From positions 1-64,000 of the forward strand of contig NZ_JAKZGL010000006.1 in assembly GCF_022549355.1 (NCBI RefSeq): a stretch of 64,000 bases of DNA, in the 5' to 3' direction. The notes under the pieces are model-generated. The model made no database searches. It saw nothing but the letters and a program-made list of their open reading frames with translations, and was not told the DNA's origin. The position numbers and the translations under genes are program-made. The stretch's first letter is position 1. The number at the start of each line of letters is the position of its first letter. Below are positions 1-7,462 of the stretch, one piece after another. This DNA is from Acinetobacter sp. NIPH 2699. GTDB lineage: Bacteria; Pseudomonadota; Gammaproteobacteria; Pseudomonadales; Moraxellaceae.

Positions 1-90
1 CACCTGATCCCTTCCCGAACTCAGAAGTGAAACCTCTTCGCGCTGATGGTAGTGTGGCACTTGCCATGTGAGAGTAAGTCATCGCCAGCT
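1..90 (+). rRNA. rrf: 5S ribosomal RNA, 3' part (cut by window start)
   Basis: The first ~90 bases match the 3' two thirds of a bacterial 5S rRNA: the conserved stretch CCGAACTCAGAAGTGAAAC at about 14-32 and the GTAGTGTGGCA-type helix region at about 48-59. An intrinsic terminator follows at once, as expected for the end of an rRNA operon. The 5' part lies outside the window, and the exact 3' end (about 88-90) is estimated. Confidence 0.9.
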
Positions 91-100
91 TTTAATTCTA

Positions 101-135
101 AAACACCCCTTAACTAACGTTAAGGGGTGTTTTTT
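101..135 (+). terminator. rRNA operon terminator
   Basis: A 14-bp perfect stem (AAACACCCCTTAAC at 101-114 pairing with GTTAAGGGGTGTTT at 119-132) with a 4-base loop runs into a T tract. It sits directly behind the 5S gene and is a textbook intrinsic terminator. Confidence 0.93.
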
Positions 136-337
136 ATCGGCTAAAAGAATGAAAAACAGTCTCATCATCAGATAAATGAAAGAAAAATAAACCACAGGGG
201 TATCACACTCGAAATGGTCAAATGATTTGCTTTTCTATATCTTAAATTTGAATAAGGTTATCACCAATCAAGTTTTGTATATTGCTTTTTCATATATAGA
301 CTGCATTTTCTCTTATAACTTGTGGAATAGGTTACAG

Positions 338-2116
338 ATGGGTTGGGAAGGTTGGCTATCTTTAGCGCTTACCATTGGTGGGTTACTCACGTTAATATTT
401 TCTCGGTTAGCGCCGCATGTTGTGATGATGACGATTCTCACGATCCTAAGTGTGACAGGGGTTTTGACAGCAACTGAGGCATTAGCAGGATTTAGTAATT
501 CAGGACTAATTACGGTTGCAGCGATGTTTGTCGTGGCAGCAGGGATTTCTAACTCAGGTGGAATTGATCTGTTTGTCAATAAGCTGCTTGGCAGCCCTAA
601 AACTGAACGTATGGCATTATTACGCTTCTTCTTACCAATCGCTCCACTGGCTGCTTTCTTAAATAACACGCCTGTCGTGGCAACCATGATTCCCGCATTA
701 AATACGTGGTCAAAAAAGATCGGGATTTCTCCTTCAAAGTTAATGATTCCACTGAGTTACACTGCAATTTTGGGTGGTACTGTCACTTTGATTGGTACCA
801 GTACCAACTTGGTGGTCAATAGCCAATATCAGGCGATTACGGGAGAAGCAGGATTCGGTTTATTTGATATCACGATTATTGGTTTGCCTGTTGCTTTATT
901 GGGTATGGCTGCAATGTATTGGTTTGCGCCGATTCTTTTACCTGATCGTAAAGAAGAGGGGGTGTTCTCAAATCTGCGTGAATTTACTTTGGAGGTGGTT
1001 GTTAGCCCGAATGGTCCATTGGTTGGAAAGTCGGTGACTGCTGCTGGGCTAAGAAATTTAAAACGTGTGTATTTAGTTGAGATTGAGCGCCAACAAACTG
1101 TGCTTACTGCCGTTTCATCAGATGAAATCTTATATGGCGATGATCGACTCGTATTTGCTGGTGATACAGAAGCAATTACCGAATTATTAAAAATTAAAGG
1201 ACTTGAAGCTCTACATAACTTGGATCATAAATCATCCTTGGAAGAACAAAAGTCAGGTCGTTGTTTGGTTGAAGCTGTAGTTTCACCACATTGCGATGCT
1301 ATCGGAAGTTCAATTCGGGATGATCAGTTCAGAAATCGTTATGGTGCAGTTGTATTGGCTGTTGCTCGTAATGGTGAACGTGTAAAAGGGGGGTTGTCGA
1401 ATATCAATTTACAAGGTGGCGATACCTTATTGCTAGAAGCACGTCCAGCTTTCGTATCACGTCAGAAATATAATAAAGATTTTTTATTGATTAATGAGCT
1501 GGATCATGAACAGCCTAAACATGAAAAAGCTTTATTATCTTGGATCATTTTAATTGTTGCCGTATTGTGTGCTGGTTTTAGTGTTTTATCTATGTTGAAT
1601 GCGGCCTTGCTTGCAGCAGGAGCAATGCTATTTACAGGTTGTATTTCAGTTCGGCAGGCTGAAAAAAGTTTGGATTTGACCGTCTTAATTACCATTGCCG
1701 CTTCTTTTGCTTTAGGTGCTGCTTTATATAAAACAGGTGTGGCAGAAATTCTAGCCAATATGATTGTGCATTTGAGTGCTGGCGATGCAATTCTATTGCT
1801 CATTTTAACCTATTGTACTGTATCGATCGTTACTGAGTTTATTACCAACAATGCTGCTGCTTTACTTACCTTGCCTGTCGTTCTCGAAATGACGATGCAA
1901 GCAAATTTGAACCCTATTCCTTTTGTGATTGCGGTGATGATGGCAGCATCAGCAAGTTTCGCCACGCCTTTTGGTTATCAAACTAACCTTATGGTTTTAG
2001 GGCCTGGTAAGTATCGTCCTATCGACTTCTTGAAAGTGGGTATTCCTATGAATTTATTCATTGGTAGCATCACGATTATGCTGATTATTTGGGTTTTCCC
2101 TCTTAATGCAATTTGA
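338..2116 (+). CDS. SLC13/DASS-family anion permease with TrkA-C domains
   Basis: A 592-residue membrane protein that probably moves anions (sulfate, dicarboxylate or similar) across the inner membrane. Hydrophobic segments fill roughly residues 1-200 and 400-592. Two TrkA-C-like regulatory domains lie between (about 215-300 and 305-400), which is the usual plan of this permease family. SNT-type transporter signatures are visible: LNNTPVVATMIP near residue 110 and TEFITNNAAALLTLP in the second half. The open frame extends upstream to a TTG at 227, but ATG 338 is preferred: it has an AGG six bases upstream, and the protein from there starts directly with a hydrophobic helix. It stands alone behind the rRNA operon. 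The substrate cannot be read from sequence. Confidence 0.85.
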   Translation: MGWEGWLSLALTIGGLLTLIFSRLAPHVVMMTILTILSVTGVLTATEALAGFSNSGLITVAAMFVVAAGISNSGGIDLFVNKLLGSPKTERMALLRFFLPIAPLAAFLNNTPVVATMIPALNTWSKKIGISPSKLMIPLSYTAILGGTVTLIGTSTNLVVNSQYQAITGEAGFGLFDITIIGLPVALLGMAAMYWFAPILLPDRKEEGVFSNLREFTLEVVVSPNGPLVGKSVTAAGLRNLKRVYLVEIERQQTVLTAVSSDEILYGDDRLVFAGDTEAITELLKIKGLEALHNLDHKSSLEEQKSGRCLVEAVVSPHCDAIGSSIRDDQFRNRYGAVVLAVARNGERVKGGLSNINLQGGDTLLLEARPAFVSRQKYNKDFLLINELDHEQPKHEKALLSWIILIVAVLCAGFSVLSMLNAALLAAGAMLFTGCISVRQAEKSLDLTVLITIAASFALGAALYKTGVAEILANMIVHLSAGDAILLLILTYCTVSIVTEFITNNAAALLTLPVVLEMTMQANLNPIPFVIAVMMAASASFATPFGYQTNLMVLGPGKYRPIDFLKVGIPMNLFIGSITIMLIIWVFPLNAI

Positions 2117-2142
2117 TACCTTTTAATCTGAAAAAGACCTAA

Positions 2143-2164
2143 GCACTGCTTCAAAAAGCAGTGC
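2143..2164 (+). terminator. Hairpin after the permease gene
   Basis: A perfect 9-bp stem (GCACTGCTT at 2143-2151 with AAGCAGTGC at 2156-2164, 4-base loop) lies 26 bases after the permease stop. No T tract follows, so it is a weak or factor-dependent terminator at best. Confidence 0.4.
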
Positions 2165-2248
2165 AAGTCAATCGTGTAGAGCCGCCGATCATAGATCCTT
2201 ACAATCACATTTAAACTAATCTAATTAAAAAAATAACCAATTATTTTG

Positions 2249-2264
2249 CCAAGCGCTTGCTTGG
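2249..2264. promoter_or_regulatory. Predicted AtuR operator upstream of the acyl-CoA dehydrogenase gene
   Basis: CCAAGCGCTTGCTTGG is a near-perfect inverted repeat that differs by one base from the core of the perfect palindrome at 4696-4713 in front of atuA. It lies 76 bases before the ATG of the acyl-CoA dehydrogenase gene at 2340. The copy suggests that this gene is under the same TetR repressor as the atu operon. The match is seen in the sequence; regulation is inferred. Confidence 0.65.
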
Positions 2265-2339
2265 TTTTGGTGGTTTTGATACCTTAGTGCTCATATAAAT
2301 ATTTAAAAACGATGATCAATAATTGCTAGGAAGCACAGT

Positions 2340-3503
2340 ATGCAACTTAATCCGATGTACTATAATGAACAACATCAAGCCTTTGCTGATAATGTCCGTC
2401 GATTTGTGCAAAAAGAAATGGCGCCATTTGTAAATGAATGGGACGAAGCTGAAACTTTTCCAAGAGAACTTTATAAAAAAGCGGCAGAGATTGGCTTACT
2501 TGGTCTAGGCTTTGGTGAGGAATATGGTGGTATTCCTGATGCTGATCCATTCTATTCTCTATTGGCTGGTGTCGAAATGGCGAAAGCAGGATCGGGTGGG
2601 GTACATATTTCGTTGATGGTACATACCATTGGTGCTCCACCGATTCAGCATTTCGGTAGTGAGGAATTAAAAGCCAAAGTATTGCCAGGTATTATCTCAG
2701 GGGAGAAGATTTCTGCTTTAGCCATTACTGAGCCAGGTGGTGGTTCAGATGTAGCAGCTTTACAAACCAAAGCGATTCGTGACGGTGATGATTATATTGT
2801 TACTGGTGAGAAGACCTTTATTACCTCTGGTATCCGTGCGGATTACTATACGGTTGCTGTGAGAACTGACCCAACTAAAACTGGGGCTGAAGGTATTTCA
2901 ATGCTGTTGATTGATGCGCATAGTGACGGTATTACTAAAACGCCATTAAAGAAAATGGGTTGGTGGGCTTCTGATACAGCGCATTTGCATTTTGATCAAG
3001 TACGTGTGCCTGCATCGAATTTGCTGGGTAAGGAAAACTCTGGTTTTAAAGTAATTATGAATAACTTTAATATGGAGCGTTTTTTCTTGGGCGTGGTTGC
3101 TTATGGTTATGCGCAGGTTTGTTATGAAGAAGCTTTGGATTGGGCACAACAGCGTAAAACGTTTGGTAAACGTTTGATCGATCATCAAGTGGTTCGTCAC
3201 AAGTTAGTGGATATGGCAACACAATTGACCACAACGCGTGCCTTGCTTGAAGAGACGGCTTGGAAAATGACGCAACCGCAATTACAAGGGGCAGAGTTGG
3301 TTGCTCAAATTTCGATGTTGAAGAATGTAGCAACGCGCACCATGCAATTCTGTGCTGATGCTGCCGTACAGACTTTAGGTGGTATGGGCTTTATGCGTGG
3401 AACCAAGTCCGAGCGTATTTACCGTGAAGTGAAGGTCAATATGATTGGCGGTGGTGCTGAAGAAATTATGAAGGATTTGATTAGTAAACAGTTGGGTTAT
3501 TGA
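2340..3503 (+). CDS. Acyl-CoA dehydrogenase, probable terpenoid or branched-chain acyl-CoA substrate
   Basis: A 387-residue flavoenzyme of the acyl-CoA dehydrogenase family that would introduce the alpha-beta double bond in an acyl-CoA. The N-terminal helical domain is about 1-120. The beta domain carries the flavin motif ALAITEPGGGSDVAALQTKA near residue 130. The C-terminal helical domain has the QTLGGMGFMRG motif. The Glu of NMERF (residue 246) sits where isovaleryl- and long-chain dehydrogenases place the catalytic base, and the usual YEG motif near the C terminus is replaced by MIGGGAEEIM. The same layout is seen in AtuD downstream. An AtuR-type palindrome precedes the gene, so it is probably a second dehydrogenase of the citronellyl/geranyl-CoA route. 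The exact substrate is unproven. Confidence 0.88.
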   Translation: MQLNPMYYNEQHQAFADNVRRFVQKEMAPFVNEWDEAETFPRELYKKAAEIGLLGLGFGEEYGGIPDADPFYSLLAGVEMAKAGSGGVHISLMVHTIGAPPIQHFGSEELKAKVLPGIISGEKISALAITEPGGGSDVAALQTKAIRDGDDYIVTGEKTFITSGIRADYYTVAVRTDPTKTGAEGISMLLIDAHSDGITKTPLKKMGWWASDTAHLHFDQVRVPASNLLGKENSGFKVIMNNFNMERFFLGVVAYGYAQVCYEEALDWAQQRKTFGKRLIDHQVVRHKLVDMATQLTTTRALLEETAWKMTQPQLQGAELVAQISMLKNVATRTMQFCADAAVQTLGGMGFMRGTKSERIYREVKVNMIGGGAEEIMKDLISKQLGY

Positions 3504-3520
3504 TCTTTATATGTGGGAGA

Positions 3521-3924
3521 CTATTTTATTGACTCAATCCAATAGTTTCCTTTCCCTTCTGGGTGAACTGCGATATACCAAAGTGATGAATCTTTAGCGT
3601 ATACGAAAAATTGAAATCCCTGATCCTGCATTTCCTTTTTTGTACCTCGATTTACACTACTTATTTTAATTGGAATTGCGCCATGATCGCTAAAATACTG
3701 TAGGTCTGTTGGTGAAAAAGTAAAAGAGCCTTTACCTTTATTCAAGTCTAGATCATTGTTTCAACAATATTTTTTGTGCTTGGTGGTAAAATTGGAGGTA
3801 ACCAACCTCGTTCAAAAGCATGTTCAGCTTTCGCATGCTGCAAATCTGTAAATTTGGTTGTAACGATATCATCTGCACAACCGAGTATTAGACTGGAAAG
3901 TAATATTATAGTTATGCGTTGCAT
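3521..3924 (-). pseudogene. Frameshifted small lipoprotein gene
   Basis: Reading the minus strand from ATG at 3924 gives a lipoprotein signal peptide (MQRITIILLSSLILGC, lipobox LILG|C) and a 58-residue product that stops at 3748-3750. The remaining coding sequence continues in another frame as a 74-codon open stretch (from 3745 to 3521) ending in GNYWIESIK. Adding one A in the ACAATGATC run (about 3752-3758) would join the halves as ...ETNDLDLNKGKG..., about 133 residues. It follows atuR on the same strand 35 bases downstream. It is either a genuine pseudogene or a single-base sequencing error. The function of the intact protein is unknown. Confidence 0.75.
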
Positions 3925-3959
3925 ATATTCTGCTCAGGAAACTAAAATGAAATTATTCA

Positions 3960-4559
3960 TTATTTCACTGCCATTTCCCAAATCATTTCAGTTAGTTCAT
4001 CAATTTTGACTTTTCCTTCTGATCTATACCACGTTACAGACCAAGAAATAGAGCCACCGACTAAACGACGCCAGATAAAAGCATCATGTTTGATCTTGCC
4101 TTTAGTACGTAACTTTTCGATGACATCGAGCCAAACTTGCTCATATTCATTGCGCATTTTAAGTAGATATTCTTGTTTTTCTTTAGAAAGGGCAAACCAT
4201 TCATGTACCAATACAGCCATGGCAGCGCCAGTATCACCAGTAATTGAAATCAGTTCAGCTTTGATTAAATCACGGAGTTGTTGCTCGGGATCATTTGAGC
4301 GTTCAGCCGCTTCTTTTAAACGAGCAAAGTTATAAATGATGGTTTGCTCCATCACGGTCGCTAAAATTTCGTCTTTGCTTTTGAAGTGATGGAATAGGCT
4401 GCCCGATTGAATGCCAATGAATTCACCGAGCTGGCGGACGGTAGTTTTGTCATAACCCTGTTTATAAAACAAATACGCGGCACCAAGCAGTAAACGTCCA
4501 CGAGGGCTGTCATCAAAACAAACAATTTTGGGTATTTGTTCAATTGAGGTTGCAATCAT
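3960..4559 (-). CDS. atuR: TetR-family repressor of the atu operon (AtuR)
   Basis: A 199-residue TetR regulator. The N-terminal helix-turn-helix covers about residues 25-75 (TTVRQLGEFIGIQSGSLFHH followed by FKSKDEIL), and the rest is the ligand-binding and dimerisation domain. It is divergent from atuA across a 180-bp gap holding two palindromes. In Pseudomonas aeruginosa, AtuR binds two 13-bp inverted repeats in the atuR-atuA gap and represses the cluster; position and layout here match. The inducer is probably a terpenoid acyl-CoA or related intermediate (inference). A related LiuR/PsrA-type regulator is the main alternative, but the gene context favours AtuR. Confidence 0.85.
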   Translation of the reverse strand: MIATSIEQIPKIVCFDDSPRGRLLLGAAYLFYKQGYDKTTVRQLGEFIGIQSGSLFHHFKSKDEILATVMEQTIIYNFARLKEAAERSNDPEQQLRDLIKAELISITGDTGAAMAVLVHEWFALSKEKQEYLLKMRNEYEQVWLDVIEKLRTKGKIKHDAFIWRRLVGGSISWSVTWYRSEGKVKIDELTEMIWEMAVK

Positions 4560-4632
4560 GCCAGTCCGTTATCCCGTTAAATCGAAGTGTATTGTAACAA
4601 AATTCATTTCATGAATTGTCTTATCTTTTTAT

Positions 4633-4650
4633 AACAAGCATTTGCTTATA
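4633..4650. promoter_or_regulatory. Predicted AtuR operator 1 (degenerate)
   Basis: AACAAGCATTTGCTTATA carries the half-sites CAAGCA and TGCTT with the same 2-base spacer as the perfect palindrome 63 bases downstream. It lies in the atuR-atuA intergenic region, closer to atuR, where it could serve autoregulation. Confidence 0.6.
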
Positions 4651-4695
4651 AAAGTCCATTTTTGCCAATACAGCATATCATTATGTACTTTACAA

Positions 4696-4713
4696 ACCAA
4701 GCACTTGCTTGGT
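4696..4713. promoter_or_regulatory. Predicted AtuR operator 2 (perfect palindrome)
   Basis: ACCAAGCACTTGCTTGGT is a perfect inverted repeat (8-bp arms, 2-base centre) 26 bases before the atuA start. Two inverted repeats between atuR and atuA match the arrangement known for P. aeruginosa AtuR. A third copy lies at 2249-2264. Confidence 0.75.
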
Positions 4714-4739
4714 AATGTTGAGGTGTTTCTGAAATAACA

Positions 4740-6557
4740 ATGAGAAAGCTCATGACAAGCGTCAAACAGGATGACCAAAAAGTGGTAAAAATTGGGTGTG
4801 CTTCAGGCTTTTGGGGGGATACCAATACCGCGGCTTTCCAATTGGTTCACCTTAGTGATATCAACTATTTAGTTTTTGATTATCTGTCTGAAATTACCAT
4901 GTCGATCATGGCAAAAGCAATGATGGCTGATCCAAGTCATGGCTATGCATTGGATTTTGTCAGTCGAGTGATGTCTCCTTTAATCAATAAAATTGCTGAG
5001 AAAAAAATTAAAGTTATTAGCAATGCAGGTGGTGTCAATCCATTGGCATGTCGTGATGCTTTACAAAAAATCATTGATGAGAAAGGCTTAGATCTTAAAG
5101 TTGCAGTGGTACTTGGTGATGATGCTTTGCCAAAACATGCTGAATTATTAAAACAAAATGTGCAGGAAATGTTTAATGGTGAGCCTTTGCCAGATCATGT
5201 TGCCAGTAGTAATGCCTATCTCGGTGCAGTCGCGATCCGCGATGCCTTGGACTTGGGTGCGGATATTGTGATTACGGGGCGTGTGGTGGATTCTGCTGTT
5301 GTTCTTGCTCCATTATTACATGAGTACAAATGGTCGTTGGATGATTATGACAAGTTGGCACAGGGTTCACTGGCAGGGCATGTGATTGAATGTGGTGCGC
5401 AATGTACAGGCGGTAATTTTACCGATTGGCGTTTGGTTGAAGGCTTTGACAATATGGGCTTTCCAATTGTGGAAGTGAGTGCCGATGCATCATTTATTGT
5501 CACCAAGCCAAAAGGTACTGGCGGATTAGTTTCGACAGCCACAGTTGCCGAACAGATTGTTTATGAAATTGGTCATCCACAAGCCTATCTTTTACCTGAT
5601 GTAACGGCTGATTTTAGCCAAGTCCATTTAGAACAAGTAGGTGAAGATCGTGTCAAAGTGATAGGCGCAGTAGGTCGTGCACCAACATCTCAATATAAAG
5701 TCAGTGCGACCTATGCTGATGGTTATCGTGTCTTGGTCAGTTTCCTTATTGCTGGACGTGAAGCACCAGCAAAAGCGCAAGTGATTGCGGATGCGATCAT
5801 CAATAAATGTGAACGCGTTTTAGCATTGCGTTCAGTGCCAGCATTTAGTGAAAAATCAGTCGAAATTCTAGGCATTGAAAGTACTTATGGTGCACATGCC
5901 AAAGTCAAAGATAGCCGTGAAGTGGTGGTGAAAATTGCAGTTAAACATATCTTTAAAGAAGCCTGCATGTTCTTTGCATCTGAGATTGCTCAAGCTTCTA
6001 CAGGGATGGCACCAGCTTTGGCAGGGATTGTGGGTGGTCGCCCTAAAGCATCCTCAGTGGTGAAATTATTTTCGTTCCTAATTGATAAAGATCAAATCAA
6101 GGTTGAAGTTGACTTTGCTGGGCAACGTCATCCAGTCGAAATTCCTACAGGACAAGCTGCACAAGATATTGCACTCCACTCCGTCGGTGAAATTGCAACT
6201 TATCAAGGTGATGAGATTGAGGTGCCTTTAATTGAAGTTGCACATGCGCGAAGTGGCGATAAGGGCAATCATAGCAATATTGGTGTGATCGCACGTCAAG
6301 CGGAATATCTCCCTTGGATTCGTGCCGCCCTAACTGAAGCAAATGTTGCGGAATATATGCAGCATGTTTTAGATCCTGAAAAATCTAAGGTGATTCGTTA
6401 CGAGTTGCCTGCGATGCATGCATTGAATTTTATGTTGGAGAATGCGCTCGGTGGTGGAGGGATTGCCAGTTTACGTATAGATCCACAAGGTAAGGCATTT
6501 GCACAGCAATTATTGGATATGCCTGTGAAAATCCCAGCAAAGTTGTTAGAAAAATAA
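4740..6557 (+). CDS. atuA: Acyclic terpene utilisation protein AtuA
   Basis: A 605-residue protein with the long AtuA domain (former DUF1446, about residues 15-460) and the small C-terminal AtuA-like domain (about 490-595) containing VAHARSGDKGNHSNIGVIAR. AtuA is required for growth on citronellol and geraniol in Pseudomonas; its biochemical activity is not settled. It is the first gene of the operon, downstream of two predicted AtuR operators, and atuB follows after 21 bases. ATG 4740 is used, although its ribosome binding site is poor; ATG 4752 is a possible alternative. No frameshift or missing part is seen. Confidence 0.9.
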   Translation: MRKLMTSVKQDDQKVVKIGCASGFWGDTNTAAFQLVHLSDINYLVFDYLSEITMSIMAKAMMADPSHGYALDFVSRVMSPLINKIAEKKIKVISNAGGVNPLACRDALQKIIDEKGLDLKVAVVLGDDALPKHAELLKQNVQEMFNGEPLPDHVASSNAYLGAVAIRDALDLGADIVITGRVVDSAVVLAPLLHEYKWSLDDYDKLAQGSLAGHVIECGAQCTGGNFTDWRLVEGFDNMGFPIVEVSADASFIVTKPKGTGGLVSTATVAEQIVYEIGHPQAYLLPDVTADFSQVHLEQVGEDRVKVIGAVGRAPTSQYKVSATYADGYRVLVSFLIAGREAPAKAQVIADAIINKCERVLALRSVPAFSEKSVEILGIESTYGAHAKVKDSREVVVKIAVKHIFKEACMFFASEIAQASTGMAPALAGIVGGRPKASSVVKLFSFLIDKDQIKVEVDFAGQRHPVEIPTGQAAQDIALHSVGEIATYQGDEIEVPLIEVAHARSGDKGNHSNIGVIARQAEYLPWIRAALTEANVAEYMQHVLDPEKSKVIRYELPAMHALNFMLENALGGGGIASLRIDPQGKAFAQQLLDMPVKIPAKLLEK

Positions 6558-6578
6558 AGTAAAAGGATGTAGAGCAAA

Positions 6579-7460
6579 ATGAGTTATCAATCAATTTTCA
6601 GAACTGATGCATTTGCCGACAAAGTGATTATTGTCACGGGGGGAGGCTCTGGTATTGGGCGCTGTACTGCACATGAGCTGGCATCTTTGGGTGCGCAAGT
6701 GGTGATTACGGGACGCAAAATTGAAAAGCTAGAAAAAGTCAGCCAAGAAATTATTGAAGATGGGGGTAAAGTCCATTTCATCGTCTGTGATAACCGTGAC
6801 GAAGAACAAGTTAAAAATATGATTGCTGAGGTGCTTGAAAAATTCGGCAAGCTGAATGGTCTAGTGAATAACGCGGGTGGTCAGTTTCCTTCTGCACTCG
6901 AAAATATTTCTGCCAATGGCTTCGATGCCGTGGTTCGGAATAATTTACATGCGACTTTTTACCTAATGCGTGAAGCCTACAATCAATGGATGGCAAAGCA
7001 TGGCGGTAGTATTGTCAACATGACCGCAGATATGTGGGGCGGTATGCCAGGTATGGGGCATTCTGGTGCGGCACGTTCAGGCGTGGATAATCTGACCAAA
7101 ACCGCTTCGGTAGAATGGGGTAAATCAGGCGTACGTGTCAATGCAGTCGCACCGGGTTGGATTATTTCCTCTGGTATGGATAATTACAGCGGTGATTTTG
7201 CCAAAGTGATTATTCCAAGTTTAGCCAGTAATGTGCCTTTAAAGCGTATGGGCACTGAGTCTGAAATTTCCTCAGCCATTTGCTACTTACTTTCTGATGC
7301 GGCTGCTTTTGTTTCAGGGGTAACTTTACGTATTGATGGGGCTGCCTCACAAGGGACACGGATGTATCCATTGGCAGATGCCAGCAATAATGAAGCATTT
7401 AATGGTTTCCATCGTGCGTTTATTCCAGATATTTTTAAAAACCAAGCTGAAGGAGAATAA
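6579..7460 (+). CDS. atuB: AtuB, SDR-family oxidoreductase
   Basis: A 293-residue short-chain dehydrogenase/reductase. The Rossmann cofactor motif GGGSGIGR is at about residues 21-28, and NNAGG follows near residue 95. The usual catalytic YxxxK is replaced: the aligned segment HSGAARSGVDNLTKT places Ser and Arg at those positions, as in the trans-2-enoyl-CoA reductase (PECR-like) branch. In Pseudomonas AtuB is assigned to oxidation or reduction steps of the citronellol/geraniol route, but its substrate is not firmly known. Its stop is two bases before atuC, so the pair is translationally linked. An AAAGGATG-like ribosome binding site precedes the start. Confidence 0.85.
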   Translation: MSYQSIFRTDAFADKVIIVTGGGSGIGRCTAHELASLGAQVVITGRKIEKLEKVSQEIIEDGGKVHFIVCDNRDEEQVKNMIAEVLEKFGKLNGLVNNAGGQFPSALENISANGFDAVVRNNLHATFYLMREAYNQWMAKHGGSIVNMTADMWGGMPGMGHSGAARSGVDNLTKTASVEWGKSGVRVNAVAPGWIISSGMDNYSGDFAKVIIPSLASNVPLKRMGTESEISSAICYLLSDAAAFVSGVTLRIDGAASQGTRMYPLADASNNEAFNGFHRAFIPDIFKNQAEGE

Positions 7461-7462
7461 GG

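Noticed and set aside
227..337. N-terminal extension of the anion permease from TTG 227
   Set aside because: Low-complexity AT-rich extension; ATG 338 has a better ribosome binding site and fits the first transmembrane helix.
1504..1803. Antisense frames inside long genes (for example minus 1504-1803, 9317-9538, 51139-51510)
   Set aside because: They mirror the codon pattern of the real genes on the other strand and show no domain, signal or start site of their own.
3521..3745. Separate 74-residue gene with TTG start
   Set aside because: The upstream frame carries a matching signal peptide on the same strand and one base restores continuity, so it is the C-terminal part of a broken gene.
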